From contig CP018783.1 of NCBI GenBank assembly GCA_002025645.1, positions 62,001 through 126,000 of the forward strand: a stretch of 64,000 nt of DNA, given 5' to 3'. A program made the position numbers and the translations under genes. The stretch comes from Curtobacterium pusillum. GTDB lineage: Bacteria > Actinomycetota > Actinomycetes > Actinomycetales > Microbacteriaceae. Of this stretch, positions 49,429 through 58,272 are shown piece after piece. Position 1 is the stretch's first letter. Each line of letters starts with the position of its first letter. Below the pieces are notes generated by a model that worked only from the letters and a program-made list of their open reading frames with translations, ran no database searches and was not told the origin of the DNA.

Positions 49429-49434
49429 TAGCCT
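49429..49434 (+). promoter_or_regulatory. -10 box TAGCCT for the DMT transporter
   Basis: TAGCCT ends 6 nt before GTG 49441. The def promoter lies back-to-back, its TAACCT box ending at 49413. Confidence 0.5.
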
Positions 49435-49440
49435 CGACGC

Positions 49441-50352
49441 GTGACGACGGACCTCCAGCTGCCGGACGCGGTGAACCTCACGCCGTTCCAGGCGCTCATG
49501 ATCCCCGTCGCGCTCATCGGCGCGGTGTTCCTGTCCCTCGGTGCGCAGTTCCAGAGCCGTGGTGTGCAGCGGGTCGAGGCGCGTCTCGGTCGGCAGTCGA
49601 AGGGTCTCAGCGTCCGGCACGTGGTCGGGCTGGTGTCCAGCGGCTACTGGGTGCTCGGCACGCTCATGCTCGGCATCGCCGTCGTGCTGCAGCTCGTGAG
49701 CATCACCTACGCCCCGCTCATCGTCGTGCAGCCGCTCGGCGCGGTCGCCCTGGTGATCACCACGTGGTTCTCCTCGCGGTCCTCCGGCGTCCCACTCGGT
49801 CGGCGCGCCCGTCGGGCGGTGTGGACGTGCATCATCGGTGTCGCGATCTTCGTCGGCATCGCGGCGTTCGTCGGCCACGAGAGCGCCATCACGCGGCAGC
49901 AGCTCGTCACGGTCCTGGTGATCCTGGCGGTCGTGCTCGTCCTCGTGCTGGTGTCCTTCCGGGTCGTGGCGAAGCACAAGAGCGCGCTCTACTACATCGT
50001 CGGCGCGGGCATCCTCTACGGCTTCGTGGCGACGCTGGCGAAGGTCACGCTGAACCGGTTCGTCAACCACACGTTCGACTGGCTGACGGTCCTCGCGATC
50101 GTCGGGGTGATCGTCGCGGCGTCGCTCGGCGGGTACTTCGTGCAGAACGCGTACTCCGCCGGCTCGGCCGACCTGGTCATCGCGGGCCTGACGGTGATCG
50201 ACCCGATCGTCGCCGTCGGCATCGGCGTGATCGTCCTCGGCGAGGCTGCGGGTGCGCCGTTCATCGCGGTCGCGGGCTTCGTGGTCGCCGCCGCCATCGC
50301 GATCACCGGTGTGTTCCTGCTCGCGAAGCACCACCCGCAGACCCGGGCGTAA
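49441..50352 (+). CDS. DMT-superfamily transporter
   Basis: The 303-residue protein has about nine membrane segments and repeats of the EamA/NIPA type (YAPLIVVQPLGAVALVITTW; DLVIAGLTVIDPIVAVGIGVIVLGE). Such proteins export metabolites or move divalent cations; the substrate is not evident. The GTG start is leaderless in style. Confidence 0.85.
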   Translation: MTTDLQLPDAVNLTPFQALMIPVALIGAVFLSLGAQFQSRGVQRVEARLGRQSKGLSVRHVVGLVSSGYWVLGTLMLGIAVVLQLVSITYAPLIVVQPLGAVALVITTWFSSRSSGVPLGRRARRAVWTCIIGVAIFVGIAAFVGHESAITRQQLVTVLVILAVVLVLVLVSFRVVAKHKSALYYIVGAGILYGFVATLAKVTLNRFVNHTFDWLTVLAIVGVIVAASLGGYFVQNAYSAGSADLVIAGLTVIDPIVAVGIGVIVLGEAAGAPFIAVAGFVVAAAIAITGVFLLAKHHPQTRA

Positions 50353-50505
50353 GCGGCAGCCGGGCCGGCGGGCCGGGGCCGGGCCCGGGGCGCCCGTCAT
50401 ACCTGGGTAGGGCCGGGTCCGCCGCGAGGCGGACGCACACCGTCGGGCCCCTGCGGTACCGTCGGAGACCGACCAGCAATCGCCCACGAGAGGACGACGC
50501 CCGCC
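50353..50505. other. Very GC-rich gap before the glycosyltransferase
   Basis: Runs of GGGCC/GGCCC near 50360-50392 can fold into alternative stems and probably end the transporter transcript. TACCGT at about 50456-50461 may be the -10 box for the glycosyltransferase, leaving a ~45-nt leader. Confidence 0.4.
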
Positions 50506-51717
50506 GTGTCACAGGACGCCACCACCGCCACCGCCGAGCCGACGGGTGCGACGGGGGGTCGACGACCGCTGCGTGTCCTGATCGCCGCGGACACCTTCCC
50601 GCCGGACGTCAACGGTGCCGCCACCTTCGCCGAGCAGCTCGCCGTCGGCCTCGCCGAGCGTGGGCACGAGGTCCACGTCGTCGCCCCCGCGTCGAGCCGC
50701 CACTACGGCACCTTCGACGAGGAGCACCGCGGCGTCACCCTCGTCGTCCACCGGCTGAAGTCGTACAAGTGGCCGCTGCACGCCTGGCTGCGGTTCGTCT
50801 GGCCGTGGAGCGTCCGCAAGTGGACGGCGCCGATCCTGGACGCCGTGAAGCCCGACGTGCTGCACATCCAGTCGCACGTGGTGATCGGGCGCGGCATCGT
50901 GCACGAGGCGCACGACCGCGGCATCCGGGTCGTCGCGACGAACCACTTCATGCCGGAGAACCTGCTCGAGTACACGCCGTTCGGCAAGCGCACCCTGCCG
51001 ATCGCGCTGAAGATCGCGTGGAACGACGCCGCGAAGACCTACCGTCTGGCCGACACCATCACGACGCCGACGAACCTGGCGGCGGACTACCTCCGCCGCG
51101 CCATCGCCGGGCAGCGCGTGCTCGCGATCTCGTGCGGCATCGACGCGACCCGGTACGTGGCACGTGAGGGCCGTCCGGCGCATAACGACATCGTCTTCGT
51201 CGGCCGGGTCGCCCCGGAGAAGAACCTCGACGTCCTCGTCCGTGCCCTCGCCGCCCTGCCCGCCGAGCTGGAGGCGACGCTCACCATCGTCGGCGACGGC
51301 GAGATGATCCCGAAGCTCAAGGCGCAGGCGAAGGAGCTCGGGCTCGAGGACCGCATCCGGTTCCTCGGGTTCGTCTCCGACGAGGTGAAGCGGCAGGCAC
51401 TCACGAACGCCACGGTGTTCGCGATGCCCTCGACAGCTGAACTGCAGAGCATCTCCTCGCTCGAGGGCATGGCCTCCGGGCTCCCCGTCGTCGCGGCGGA
51501 CTCGATGGCGCTGCCGCACCTGATCGACGGCAACGGGTACCTGTTCACGCCTGGTGACGAGCAGGACCTCGCGGCCAGGCTGACGGCGGTGCTGACCGCC
51601 TCCGACGAGGACTACGTGGCCATGCGGGAACGCAGCTTGGCGATGATCGAAGCACACGACATCAACCGCACGCTCTCGACGTTCGAGTCGCTGTATCGTG
51701 GGGAGCCGGTGGCCTGA
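50506..51717 (+). CDS. Glycosyltransferase family 4 (GT-B fold)
   Basis: The 403-residue protein has the N-terminal LIAADTFPPDVNGAATFAEQLA, a C-terminal nucleotide-sugar domain with FVGRVAPEKNLDVLVRAL, GDGEMIPKL, and FAMPSTAELQSISSLEGMASGLPVVA. The layout resembles actinobacterial mannosyltransferases of lipid glycosylation, but the acceptor cannot be assigned. GTG 50506 has GAGAGGA upstream at a long spacing. Confidence 0.87.
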   Translation: MSQDATTATAEPTGATGGRRPLRVLIAADTFPPDVNGAATFAEQLAVGLAERGHEVHVVAPASSRHYGTFDEEHRGVTLVVHRLKSYKWPLHAWLRFVWPWSVRKWTAPILDAVKPDVLHIQSHVVIGRGIVHEAHDRGIRVVATNHFMPENLLEYTPFGKRTLPIALKIAWNDAAKTYRLADTITTPTNLAADYLRRAIAGQRVLAISCGIDATRYVAREGRPAHNDIVFVGRVAPEKNLDVLVRALAALPAELEATLTIVGDGEMIPKLKAQAKELGLEDRIRFLGFVSDEVKRQALTNATVFAMPSTAELQSISSLEGMASGLPVVAADSMALPHLIDGNGYLFTPGDEQDLAARLTAVLTASDEDYVAMRERSLAMIEAHDINRTLSTFESLYRGEPVA

Positions 51718-51730
51718 CGGTCCCCGGCGA

Positions 51731-51805
51731 GGGGCGGTAGCCAAGCTGGTCAAGGCAGTCGGCTCATAACCGAACGATTCGCGGGTTCAAGTCCCGCCCG
51801 CCCTA
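51731..51805 (+). tRNA. tRNA with CAT anticodon (elongator Met likely)
   Basis: The acceptor pairs GGGGCGG with CCGCCCT (one G-T end pair), the T loop is GTTCAAGT, and the anticodon CAT is at 51765-51767 in CTCATAA. The discriminator is A and CCA is not encoded. It lacks the C1-A72 mismatch and the three G-C pairs of initiator tRNA, so elongator Met is likely; tRNA-Ile with a modified CAT cannot be excluded. The base pair at the top of the anticodon stem appears mismatched. Confidence 0.85.
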
Positions 51806-51806
51806 C

Positions 51807-52940
51807 GTGCACCTGCCGAGAAAGCGCGACACACCGCAGCAAGAGGACCACAGCCCGACGCCGAACGTGACGTTCGAGGTGACCCGTGGCGGTACTGGCG
51901 TGCGCGTCAACGCCTTCCGGATCGGCTTCATGGGCGCGATCGGTGTGCTCGTCGCCCTCGTCGCGGGCTCCATCGTGCACCAGCTGTCCACAGTCCTCGT
52001 CTACATCGGCGTCGCGCTGTTCCTGGCGCTCGGCGTCGACCCGCTGGTCTCGTTCCTCGAGCGCCTCGTCCCGCGCTGGGTCGCCATCACGGTGGTCGTG
52101 GTCGGTGTTCTCGCCGCCTTCGCGGGCGTGGTGTTCGCGGTCGTGCCGATCCTGGTGCAGCAGGCGACGAACCTCATCCAGAACTTCCCGGACATCGTCA
52201 AGGACATCTCGAACCAGGAGTGGGTCCAGAACCTCTCCGACCAGTTCTCCGGGTCGTTCGACATCGACCACGCGCTGCAGTCGGTGCAGTCCTTCGTCGA
52301 GAACCCCGGCAACCTGCTGAGCCTGGGCGGCGGGATCCTGGCGGTCGGCAGCGGCATCCTGTCCGGGCTCACCGGCGCCGTGATCGTCATCATCCTGATG
52401 CTCTACTTCCTCGCGTCGATGCGCGGGATGAAGTCGATGACCTACCGGTTCGTCCCGGCCTCGCGCCGGCAGAACTTCATCGACGTCAGCGAGCAGATCA
52501 CCCAGGCCGTCGGTCGTTACGTGGTGGGCCAGATCTCGCAGGCGCTCATCAACGGCATCCTGAGCCTGGTGTTCCTGCTCATCATCGGCGCCCCACTGCC
52601 CGTGCTGCTCGCGTCGTTCGCGTTCCTCGGCTCGCTCATCCCGCTGGTCGGCACCCTGGCCGCGGCGATCGTCATCTCGCTGCTCTGCCTGTTCGCCTCG
52701 CCGGCGACGGCCCTCGCCGCGGCGATCTACTACCTCGTGTACATGCAGGTCGAGGCGTACGTGATCTCGCCGCGCATCATGTCCCGCGCGGTCCAGGTCC
52801 CCGGCGCCCTCGTCGTGATCGCCGCCGTGGCCGGTGGCACGATCGGCGGGGTGCTCGGCGCACTCGTCGCCCTGCCCGTCGCCGCGTCGGTGATCATCAT
52901 CGTGCAGAAGGTCATCTACCCGCGGCAAGAGCAGTCGTGA
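51807..52940 (+). CDS. AI-2E family transporter
   Basis: The 377-residue membrane protein has about seven segments and the family blocks ISQALINGILSLVFLLIIGAP and FLGSLIPLVGTLAAAI, ending with PGALVVIAAVAGGTIGGVLGALVALPVAA. The family includes TqsA, but most members have no proven AI-2 role. GTG 51807 begins one base after the tRNA, so tRNA 3' processing would leave an mRNA starting at or near the start codon. A later start near 51901 is possible. Confidence 0.85.
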   Translation: MHLPRKRDTPQQEDHSPTPNVTFEVTRGGTGVRVNAFRIGFMGAIGVLVALVAGSIVHQLSTVLVYIGVALFLALGVDPLVSFLERLVPRWVAITVVVVGVLAAFAGVVFAVVPILVQQATNLIQNFPDIVKDISNQEWVQNLSDQFSGSFDIDHALQSVQSFVENPGNLLSLGGGILAVGSGILSGLTGAVIVIILMLYFLASMRGMKSMTYRFVPASRRQNFIDVSEQITQAVGRYVVGQISQALINGILSLVFLLIIGAPLPVLLASFAFLGSLIPLVGTLAAAIVISLLCLFASPATALAAAIYYLVYMQVEAYVISPRIMSRAVQVPGALVVIAAVAGGTIGGVLGALVALPVAASVIIIVQKVIYPRQEQS

Positions 52941-53740
52941 CCGCGTACCAGGACCACGTCGCGGGCCGTGCGCGCTGGGCGACGAGTCCGCGTGGCCCGT
53001 TGGCGCTCGTGAACGCCCAGCACGTCGACCACGCCCAGCCGGTGTGGCCCGTCCCCGGCACCTGGGCGCCGGCGCCCGGCGGCCTGACCGTCACAGCAGC
53101 TTCTGACGACGGAGTCGTCGTGGACGGTGTCGCGGTCGACGGCGAGGTCCTGGTCGCCGGTGACGGGGCAGTCGTCCCGTCGACGGTCGCGTTCCCCGAC
53201 GGCTTCGCCGGGACGGTGTCCGGCGACACCCTCCGCGTGTGGGACCCGGCATCCGAGGCGATCACCCGCTTTGCGGCGATCGCCCGCTTCGACCGGTCGG
53301 ACGCCTGGGTCACGTCCGGCAGGTACACACCCATCGACGGTCTGGAGGCGCGGGGGAGCGTCCTCGACGCCGCCGGCGATCCGCTCGAGGTCGCCGGGCA
53401 CATCGAGACGGCCTTCGGCAGCACGACCGTCCGGCTCGTCGCGGTCCGGTCGGCACCGTTCCAGGGGTCGGCGCGGCTGCAGCTCATCGTGCAGGACGCC
53501 ACGAGTGCCCTCCCGGAGGACGAACCGGGCAGCACCTACTCGATGGGGCGCTTCCTGTACCTCGACGATCCCGGCACCGCCGCCGAGGTCGAGCTCGACT
53601 GGAACCTGCTCGTCCTGCCGCCGTGCGCGTTCTCGTACCAGTTCGCGTGCCCGATCCCGCCGGAGGAGAACCGGATCCCGGTGCCGATCACCGCGGGGGA
53701 GCGCCACCCGGTCGACACCGCCGGACACGTCTTCCACTGA
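52937..53740 (+). CDS. DUF1684 family protein
   Basis: The 267-residue protein fits DUF1684, with GRFLYLDDPGTAAEVELDWN and the signature PPCAFSYQFACPIPPEENRIPVPI. Function is unknown. GTG 52937 overlaps the stop of the AI-2E gene. Residues LEARG near 134-138 are encoded by a family A core (53342-53353). Confidence 0.82.
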   Translation: MTAYQDHVAGRARWATSPRGPLALVNAQHVDHAQPVWPVPGTWAPAPGGLTVTAASDDGVVVDGVAVDGEVLVAGDGAVVPSTVAFPDGFAGTVSGDTLRVWDPASEAITRFAAIARFDRSDAWVTSGRYTPIDGLEARGSVLDAAGDPLEVAGHIETAFGSTTVRLVAVRSAPFQGSARLQLIVQDATSALPEDEPGSTYSMGRFLYLDDPGTAAEVELDWNLLVLPPCAFSYQFACPIPPEENRIPVPITAGERHPVDTAGHVFH

Positions 53741-53779
53741 CTCCCGACGCGGTGTCTGGCGTTCCCAGCGCCCAGGCTG

Positions 53780-53785
53780 CATAAT
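53780..53785 (+). promoter_or_regulatory. Probable -10 box for the DUF3145 gene
   Basis: CATAAT lies about 100 nt before the GTG. The gene has a good ribosome site (GGAGGAATC), so a leadered mRNA is expected. Confidence 0.45.
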
Positions 53786-53888
53786 GGGCGTGTCCGCAAG
53801 GACATCACAATCGCATATCGATGGTTCCGAACGAACACTCCGAAGTCCAGGTCGATGGGGAAGTCGCACCTGACGAATCGGAGGAATC

Positions 53889-54389
53889 GTGAACGGAACG
53901 ACCACCGGGGTGCTCTACGTGCACTCCTCACCACGCGCGCTCTGCCCGCACGTCGAATGGGCGGCAGGTCGCGCCATGAGCCGTGCCGTGAACTTCTCGT
54001 GGCTCGACCAGCCGGCGCAGGACGGCGCCCGTCGCACCGAGTTCACCTGGACCGGCGCGGTCGGGACCGGTGCCGCGATCGCCTCTGCCCTCCGCGGCTG
54101 GGAGCACCTCCGCTACGAGGTGACCGAGGAGCCGACCTCGCAGTCCGACGGCGGCCGCTGGATGCACACGCCGGACCTCGGCGTCTTCTACGCCCAGACG
54201 GACGTCACGGGCAACATGGTCGTCCCCGAGGACCGGGTCCGCTACGCGATGGAGGTCGCCGGCAGCAACGCCCTCGAACTCCACCGTGAGCTCCGCCTGG
54301 CGCTCGGTCAGGCGTGGGACGACGAACTCGAGCCCTTCCGGCACGCCGCCGAGGGCAACCCCGTCGTCTGGCTCCACCGCGTCGGCTGA
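53889..54389 (+). CDS. DUF3145 family protein
   Basis: The 166-residue protein fits DUF3145, an actinobacterial family regularly found beside the fab cluster. Clear blocks are GVLYVHSSPRALCPHVEWA and GRWMHTPDLGVFYAQTDVTGN. No activity is established. GTG 53889 follows GGAGGAATC. It is convergent with fabF. Confidence 0.87.
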   Translation: MNGTTTGVLYVHSSPRALCPHVEWAAGRAMSRAVNFSWLDQPAQDGARRTEFTWTGAVGTGAAIASALRGWEHLRYEVTEEPTSQSDGGRWMHTPDLGVFYAQTDVTGNMVVPEDRVRYAMEVAGSNALELHRELRLALGQAWDDELEPFRHAAEGNPVVWLHRVG

Positions 54390-54412
54390 CCCCGCACCGA
54401 TCCCTCCGCCGC

Positions 54413-54438
54413 GAACGCCGCCCCTCGGGGCGGCGTTC
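54413..54438 (+). terminator. Terminator after the DUF3145 gene
   Basis: GAACGCCGCCCC and GGGGCGGCGTTC form a 12-bp perfect stem around TC, 23 nt after the stop. Confidence 0.8.
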
Positions 54439-54450
54439 GTGCGTCCGGGC

Positions 54451-54520
54451 GCGAGACTCGCACCCAGCGACGGTTCTCGCGGCCGCAGGCCCGAGAACGG
54501 TCGCCCAGCGCGAGTCTCGG
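54451..54520. repeat. Family C inverted pair between DUF3145 and fabF
   Basis: The arm 54451-54479 (starting GCGAGACTCGCACCC, ending GGTTCTCG) faces an inverted copy at 54492-54520. Extra copies of GAGTCTCGGGC follow to about 54545. It closely matches the pair at 48163-48232. Confidence 0.75.
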
Positions 54521-54590
54521 GCGAGTCTCGGGCGCGTCTCGGGCGCGGCAGAGTGGAGCGCACCGCGCCCGGGCCGGTCACCGGAACGAC

Positions 54591-54624
54591 GGAGGCCCGC
54601 CCCGGCGACGCGGGACGGGCCTCC
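54591..54624 (-). terminator. Hairpin after fabF, joined to a family A-like site
   Basis: GGAGGCCCG (54591-54599) pairs with CGGGCCTCC (54616-54624), with inner CCCG/CGGG pairing. The right arm runs into GGGCCTCCAGGCCGG, a family A variant. It lies just past the fabF stop on the minus strand. Confidence 0.65.
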
Positions 54625-54642
54625 AGGCCGGGGTGGACCGGA

Positions 54643-55887
54643 TCAGGCGGTGCGGAACGCGACCACCGCGTTGTGCCCACCGAAGCCGAACGAGTTGCTC
54701 ACCGCGAGCAGGTCGCCCTGCGGCAGCTCGCGCGGAGCCGTGGCGACGTCCATCACGATCTCCGGGTCCTGCTCGGTGAGGTTGATCGTCGGCGGGGCGA
54801 CGCGGTTGTGGAGCGCCAGCACCGTGAAGGCCGCCTCGATCGCGCCGGCACCACCGAGGAGGTGACCGGTCGACGCCTTCGTGGCCGACACGACGATCTG
54901 GTCGAGGTGGTCGCCGAACACGCGGCGCATCGCGTGGTACTCGGCGATGTCGCCGACCGGTGTCGAAGTGGCGTGTGCGTTGACGTGCACGACGTCCTCG
55001 CGAGCGGCACCGGCGTGCTCGAGCGCCTGCAGGACGGCACGGGCGGCGGCGCTGCCCTCGGGGTCCGGGGCGGTGATGTGGAAGGCGTCCGAGGTGATGC
55101 CGGCACCGGCGACCTCGGCGTAGATCTTCGCGCCGCGGGCCTCGGCGTGCTCCTTCGACTCGAGGATGAGCGCCGCGGCGCCGTCGCCGAGCACGAAGCC
55201 GTCGCGCGTGACGTCGTACGGACGCGACGCAGTCTCGGGGGAGTCGTTGCGGCGGGAGAGGGCCTGCATGGCGGCGAAGGCCGCGAGGGGCAGCGGGTGC
55301 AGGGCGGCCTCGGCGCCACCCGTGATGACGATGTCGGCGTCGCCGCTCGCCACGTGACGGTAGGCCTCGGCGAGGGACTCGGTCGAGGACGCGCACGCCG
55401 ACAGGTAGGTGCGGGCGCCACCACGGGCGCCGAACTCCATCTCGATGGCGGCGGCCGGGCCGTTCGCCATGAGCATCGGGACCGTCATCGGCATGACGCG
55501 GCGTGGGCCCTTCTCACGCAGGGTGTCCCAGGCGTCGAGGAGCGTGTTCACGCCGCCGATGCCGGTCGCCCAGTCCACGATGAGGCGCTCGGGCACGACG
55601 GACTCGTCGTCGATGCCGGCGTCGGCCCAGGCCTCGCGAGCGGCGACGAGCGACAGCTGCGACGACGGGTCGAGTCGCTTCGTCTCCGGGCGGGTGAGCT
55701 GGTCGGTGAGGAACCGGCGCGCCTGGCCGGCGAACTCGACGGGGAGTTCGAGCTCGGCGTAGCGCGGATCCTCGATGCGGGTGATGCCGGACTTGCCGGC
55801 GAGCAGCGCCTCCCACGTTTCCGGGGCGGTCGCGGCGAGGGGCGTGATGGCACCGATCCCGGTGACGACGACGGTCTTGTTGGTCAT
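54643..55887 (-). CDS. fabF: Beta-ketoacyl-ACP synthase II
   Basis: FabF elongates acyl-ACP with malonyl-ACP. The 414-residue protein has the nucleophile C165 in LSACASSTE, catalytic H305 in VNAHATST and H342 in KASTGHLLGGAGA, and the end motif NSFGFGGHN. It is last in the fab run. An 87-nt gap with a 13-bp hairpin separates it from acpP. Confidence 0.95.
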   Translation of the reverse strand: MTNKTVVVTGIGAITPLAATAPETWEALLAGKSGITRIEDPRYAELELPVEFAGQARRFLTDQLTRPETKRLDPSSQLSLVAAREAWADAGIDDESVVPERLIVDWATGIGGVNTLLDAWDTLREKGPRRVMPMTVPMLMANGPAAAIEMEFGARGGARTYLSACASSTESLAEAYRHVASGDADIVITGGAEAALHPLPLAAFAAMQALSRRNDSPETASRPYDVTRDGFVLGDGAAALILESKEHAEARGAKIYAEVAGAGITSDAFHITAPDPEGSAAARAVLQALEHAGAAREDVVHVNAHATSTPVGDIAEYHAMRRVFGDHLDQIVVSATKASTGHLLGGAGAIEAAFTVLALHNRVAPPTINLTEQDPEIVMDVATAPRELPQGDLLAVSNSFGFGGHNAVVAFRTA

Positions 55888-55923
55888 GGAACGACGAGTT
55901 CTTTCGTGTGGATGGAACGAGAT

Positions 55924-55962
55924 GAGCGCCGCGGCCGTCGGTTCGCCGGGGCCGCGGCGCTC
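55924..55962 (-). promoter_or_regulatory. Hairpin between acpP and fabF
   Basis: GAGCGCCGCGGCC (55924-55936) and its exact reverse complement (55950-55962) flank a 13-nt loop, 12 nt past the acpP stop. It probably acts as a partial terminator or mRNA stabiliser, allowing more carrier protein than FabF. Confidence 0.65.
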
Positions 55963-55974
55963 AGGAAGTTCGCG

Positions 55975-56223
55975 TCAGGCCTGCGCCTTGACGATGAAGT
56001 CGACGGCGTCGCCGACGGTCTTGAGGTTCTTGACCTCTTCGTCGGGGATCTTGACGTCGAACTTCTCTTCGGCGTTGACGACGATGGTCATCATCGAGAT
56101 GGAGTCGATGTCGAGGTCGTCGGTGAACGACTTGTCGGCTGCGACGGTGTCGGTCGCGATGCCGGTCTCGTCGTTGATCAGCTCGGCCAGGCCGGCGAGG
56201 ACTTCTTCGTTGGACAGGGCCAT
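55975..56223 (-). CDS. acpP: Acyl carrier protein
   Basis: The 82-residue acidic protein carries the phosphopantetheine site S41 in DLDIDSISMM (DSI rather than the common DSL). It shuttles acyl chains among the Fab enzymes encoded alongside. The start has an AAGGAG ribosome site. Length and helical pattern are typical. Confidence 0.96.
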   Translation of the reverse strand: MALSNEEVLAGLAELINDETGIATDTVAADKSFTDDLDIDSISMMTIVVNAEEKFDVKIPDEEVKNLKTVGDAVDFIVKAQA

Positions 56224-56311
56224 GGGGATTCTCCTTGAGGGGGGTGTCGTTTGACCGTGGACCAGCCTAGGGCACGAGCGGCGCGCGCGCCCGGAGGCTC
56301 GTCGGGATGGA

Positions 56312-57316
56312 CTAGGGGAGGACGACGACCTGGGCGCCGAAGACCAGACCGGCACCGAAGCCGATCTGCAGGGCGAGGCCGCCGGACAGCTCGGGGTTCT
56401 CCTCGAGCAGGCGGTGCGAGGCGAGCGGGATGCTCGCCGCGGAGGTGTTGCCGGTGGTGGTGATGTCACGTGCGATCACCACGGACTCGGGCAGGCCGAG
56501 CTGCTTGGCGAACTCGTCGATGATGCGGATGTTCGCCTGGTGCGGGATGAAGGCGGCGAGGTCCTCCGGCCGGACACCGGCGGTCTCGAGGGCTTCGCGG
56601 GCGACCTTGACCATCTCCCAGACGGCCCAGCGGAAGACCGTCTGGCCGGCCTGGCGCATCGTCGGACGGGGTGCGCCGGCTTCCCACTCCTTGTAGGTCG
56701 CCGTCATGCCGATGGCGTCCCACTTCGAACCGTCGGACCCCCAGATGCTCGGGGCGATGCCGGGGAAGTCGCTCGGGCCGATGACGGCGGCGCCGGCTCC
56801 GTCACCGAGCAGGAAGGAGATCGATCGGTCGGTCGGGTCGACGACGTCGCTCAGCTTCTCGGCGCCGACGACGAGCACGTGGTCGGCGAGTCCGGACTTG
56901 ATGAACGAGTCGGCCTGGGCGATGCCGTAGGCGTACCCGGCGCAGGCGGCACTGATGTCGTACGCGGCCGCGGGGGTCGCGCCGATGCGCTCGGCGAGCA
57001 GCGATGCCATGGACGGCGTCGCGACGGTGTGGGTCACGGTGCTGACCAGCACGACGCCGATCTGCGAGGGTTCGATGCCGGCCTTGGCGATCGCCTCGCG
57101 CGCAGCGGTCTCGGCGAGGTCGACGGCCTCGACGTCCTTGCCGGCCCGCATCCGGGTGATGATGCCGGTGCGCTGACGGATCCACTCGTCGGACGAGTCG
57201 ATCGGGCCGACGAGGTCGTCGTTCGGCACCTCGTTCTCGCCGCGGGCAGCGCCGAAGGCGAGGATGCGGGTGAACTCGTGGCCGCGTCGCTGGGCGAGCG
57301 TGGGACGGTCGGTCAT
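56312..57316 (-). CDS. fabH: Beta-ketoacyl-ACP synthase III
   Basis: FabH starts chains by joining an acyl-CoA primer to malonyl-ACP; in actinobacteria branched primers are common. The 334-residue protein has the catalytic triad C125 (ISAACAGYAYG), H259 (IPHQANIRI) and N290 (TTGNTSAAS). Its ATG overlaps the fabD stop. Confidence 0.95.
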   Translation of the reverse strand: MTDRPTLAQRRGHEFTRILAFGAARGENEVPNDDLVGPIDSSDEWIRQRTGIITRMRAGKDVEAVDLAETAAREAIAKAGIEPSQIGVVLVSTVTHTVATPSMASLLAERIGATPAAAYDISAACAGYAYGIAQADSFIKSGLADHVLVVGAEKLSDVVDPTDRSISFLLGDGAGAAVIGPSDFPGIAPSIWGSDGSKWDAIGMTATYKEWEAGAPRPTMRQAGQTVFRWAVWEMVKVAREALETAGVRPEDLAAFIPHQANIRIIDEFAKQLGLPESVVIARDITTTGNTSAASIPLASHRLLEENPELSGGLALQIGFGAGLVFGAQVVVLP

Positions 57317-58266
57317 GCGGTGGCGTCTGCTTCCTGGCCCGCTGCGTCGGCGTCGCGCTCCAGGAGCTCGATCGCCGCGGGCAGGTCGTCGGGGGTCTTG
57401 ATGGCGACGGTCGGCGTGCCGCGGAGTCCGCGCTTCGCCAGGCCGACGAGGGCACCGGCGGGTGCGAGTTCGATGATCCCGGTCACACCGGCAGCCGCGA
57501 ACGACTCCATCACGGCGTCCCAGTGCACGGGGTTCGCGATCTGGTTGACCATGAGGTCGACGAAGCGACGGCCGTCCTCGACACGGGAGCCGTCGGCGTT
57601 CGTCCAGATCGGGAGGGTTGGATCCTGCACGGTCGCAGCGGCCGCGACCGGGGCGACGCGCTCGACGGCGGACGCCATGTACCGGGTGTGGAACGCACCG
57701 GCGACGGCGAGGGGGATCACGCGGGCCTTCGCCGGTGGGTTCGCCGCGAGCTCCTGGATCGCTGCGGCGGCACCGGCGACGACGGTCTGGCCGCCGCCGT
57801 TGTGGTTGGCGGGCACGAGGCCGAGCTGCTCGAGCGCCGCGGCGACCTCGTCCGGGTCGCCGCCGAGGACCGCGGCCATCGCGGTCGGCTCGAGCGCGGC
57901 GGCGTCCGCCATCGCACGGCCGCGCTCAGCGACCAGGGCGACGGCGTCGGTCGGCTCGAGGATCCCGGCGACGCCGGCAGCGGTGAACTCACCGACCGAG
58001 TGACCGGCGACCCCGCCCACGAGGGCACGGCGGCCGTCGGCGAGCAGGGCGTCGGCGGTCACGAGCCCGGCGGCGACGATGAGGGGCTGCGCGAGCGCGG
58101 TGTCCTTGATCGTCTCCGCGTCGGACTCGGTGCCGTGCTTCGCGAGGTCGACGCCGATGGCCTCCGACCACGCCCCCACACGGTCACGAACGGCGGCGTC
58201 CTCGAGCCAGGGGACGAGGAAGCCGGGGGTCTGGGAGCCCTGTCCGGGCGCGACGACGACGATCAC
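57313..58266 (-). CDS. fabD: ACP S-malonyltransferase
   Basis: FabD moves malonyl from CoA to ACP. The 317-residue protein starts VIVVVAPGQGSQTPGF and has the nucleophile S90 in AGHSVGEF and H193 in AGAFHTRY. The frame is open to 58341, but GTG 58266 gives the family N-terminus and follows a minus-strand CAGGAT box (58273-58278) by 6 nt. Direct repeats of TGTCGRCCC lie upstream. Confidence 0.93.
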   Translation of the reverse strand: MIVVVAPGQGSQTPGFLVPWLEDAAVRDRVGAWSEAIGVDLAKHGTESDAETIKDTALAQPLIVAAGLVTADALLADGRRALVGGVAGHSVGEFTAAGVAGILEPTDAVALVAERGRAMADAAALEPTAMAAVLGGDPDEVAAALEQLGLVPANHNGGGQTVVAGAAAAIQELAANPPAKARVIPLAVAGAFHTRYMASAVERVAPVAAAATVQDPTLPIWTNADGSRVEDGRRFVDLMVNQIANPVHWDAVMESFAAAGVTGIIELAPAGALVGLAKRGLRGTPTVAIKTPDDLPAAIELLERDADAAGQEADATA

Positions 58267-58272
58267 CGGACA

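Noticed and set aside
51807..52940. A quorum-sensing AI-2 exporter role
   Set aside because: The family name overstates function; nothing else in the window supports AI-2 signalling.
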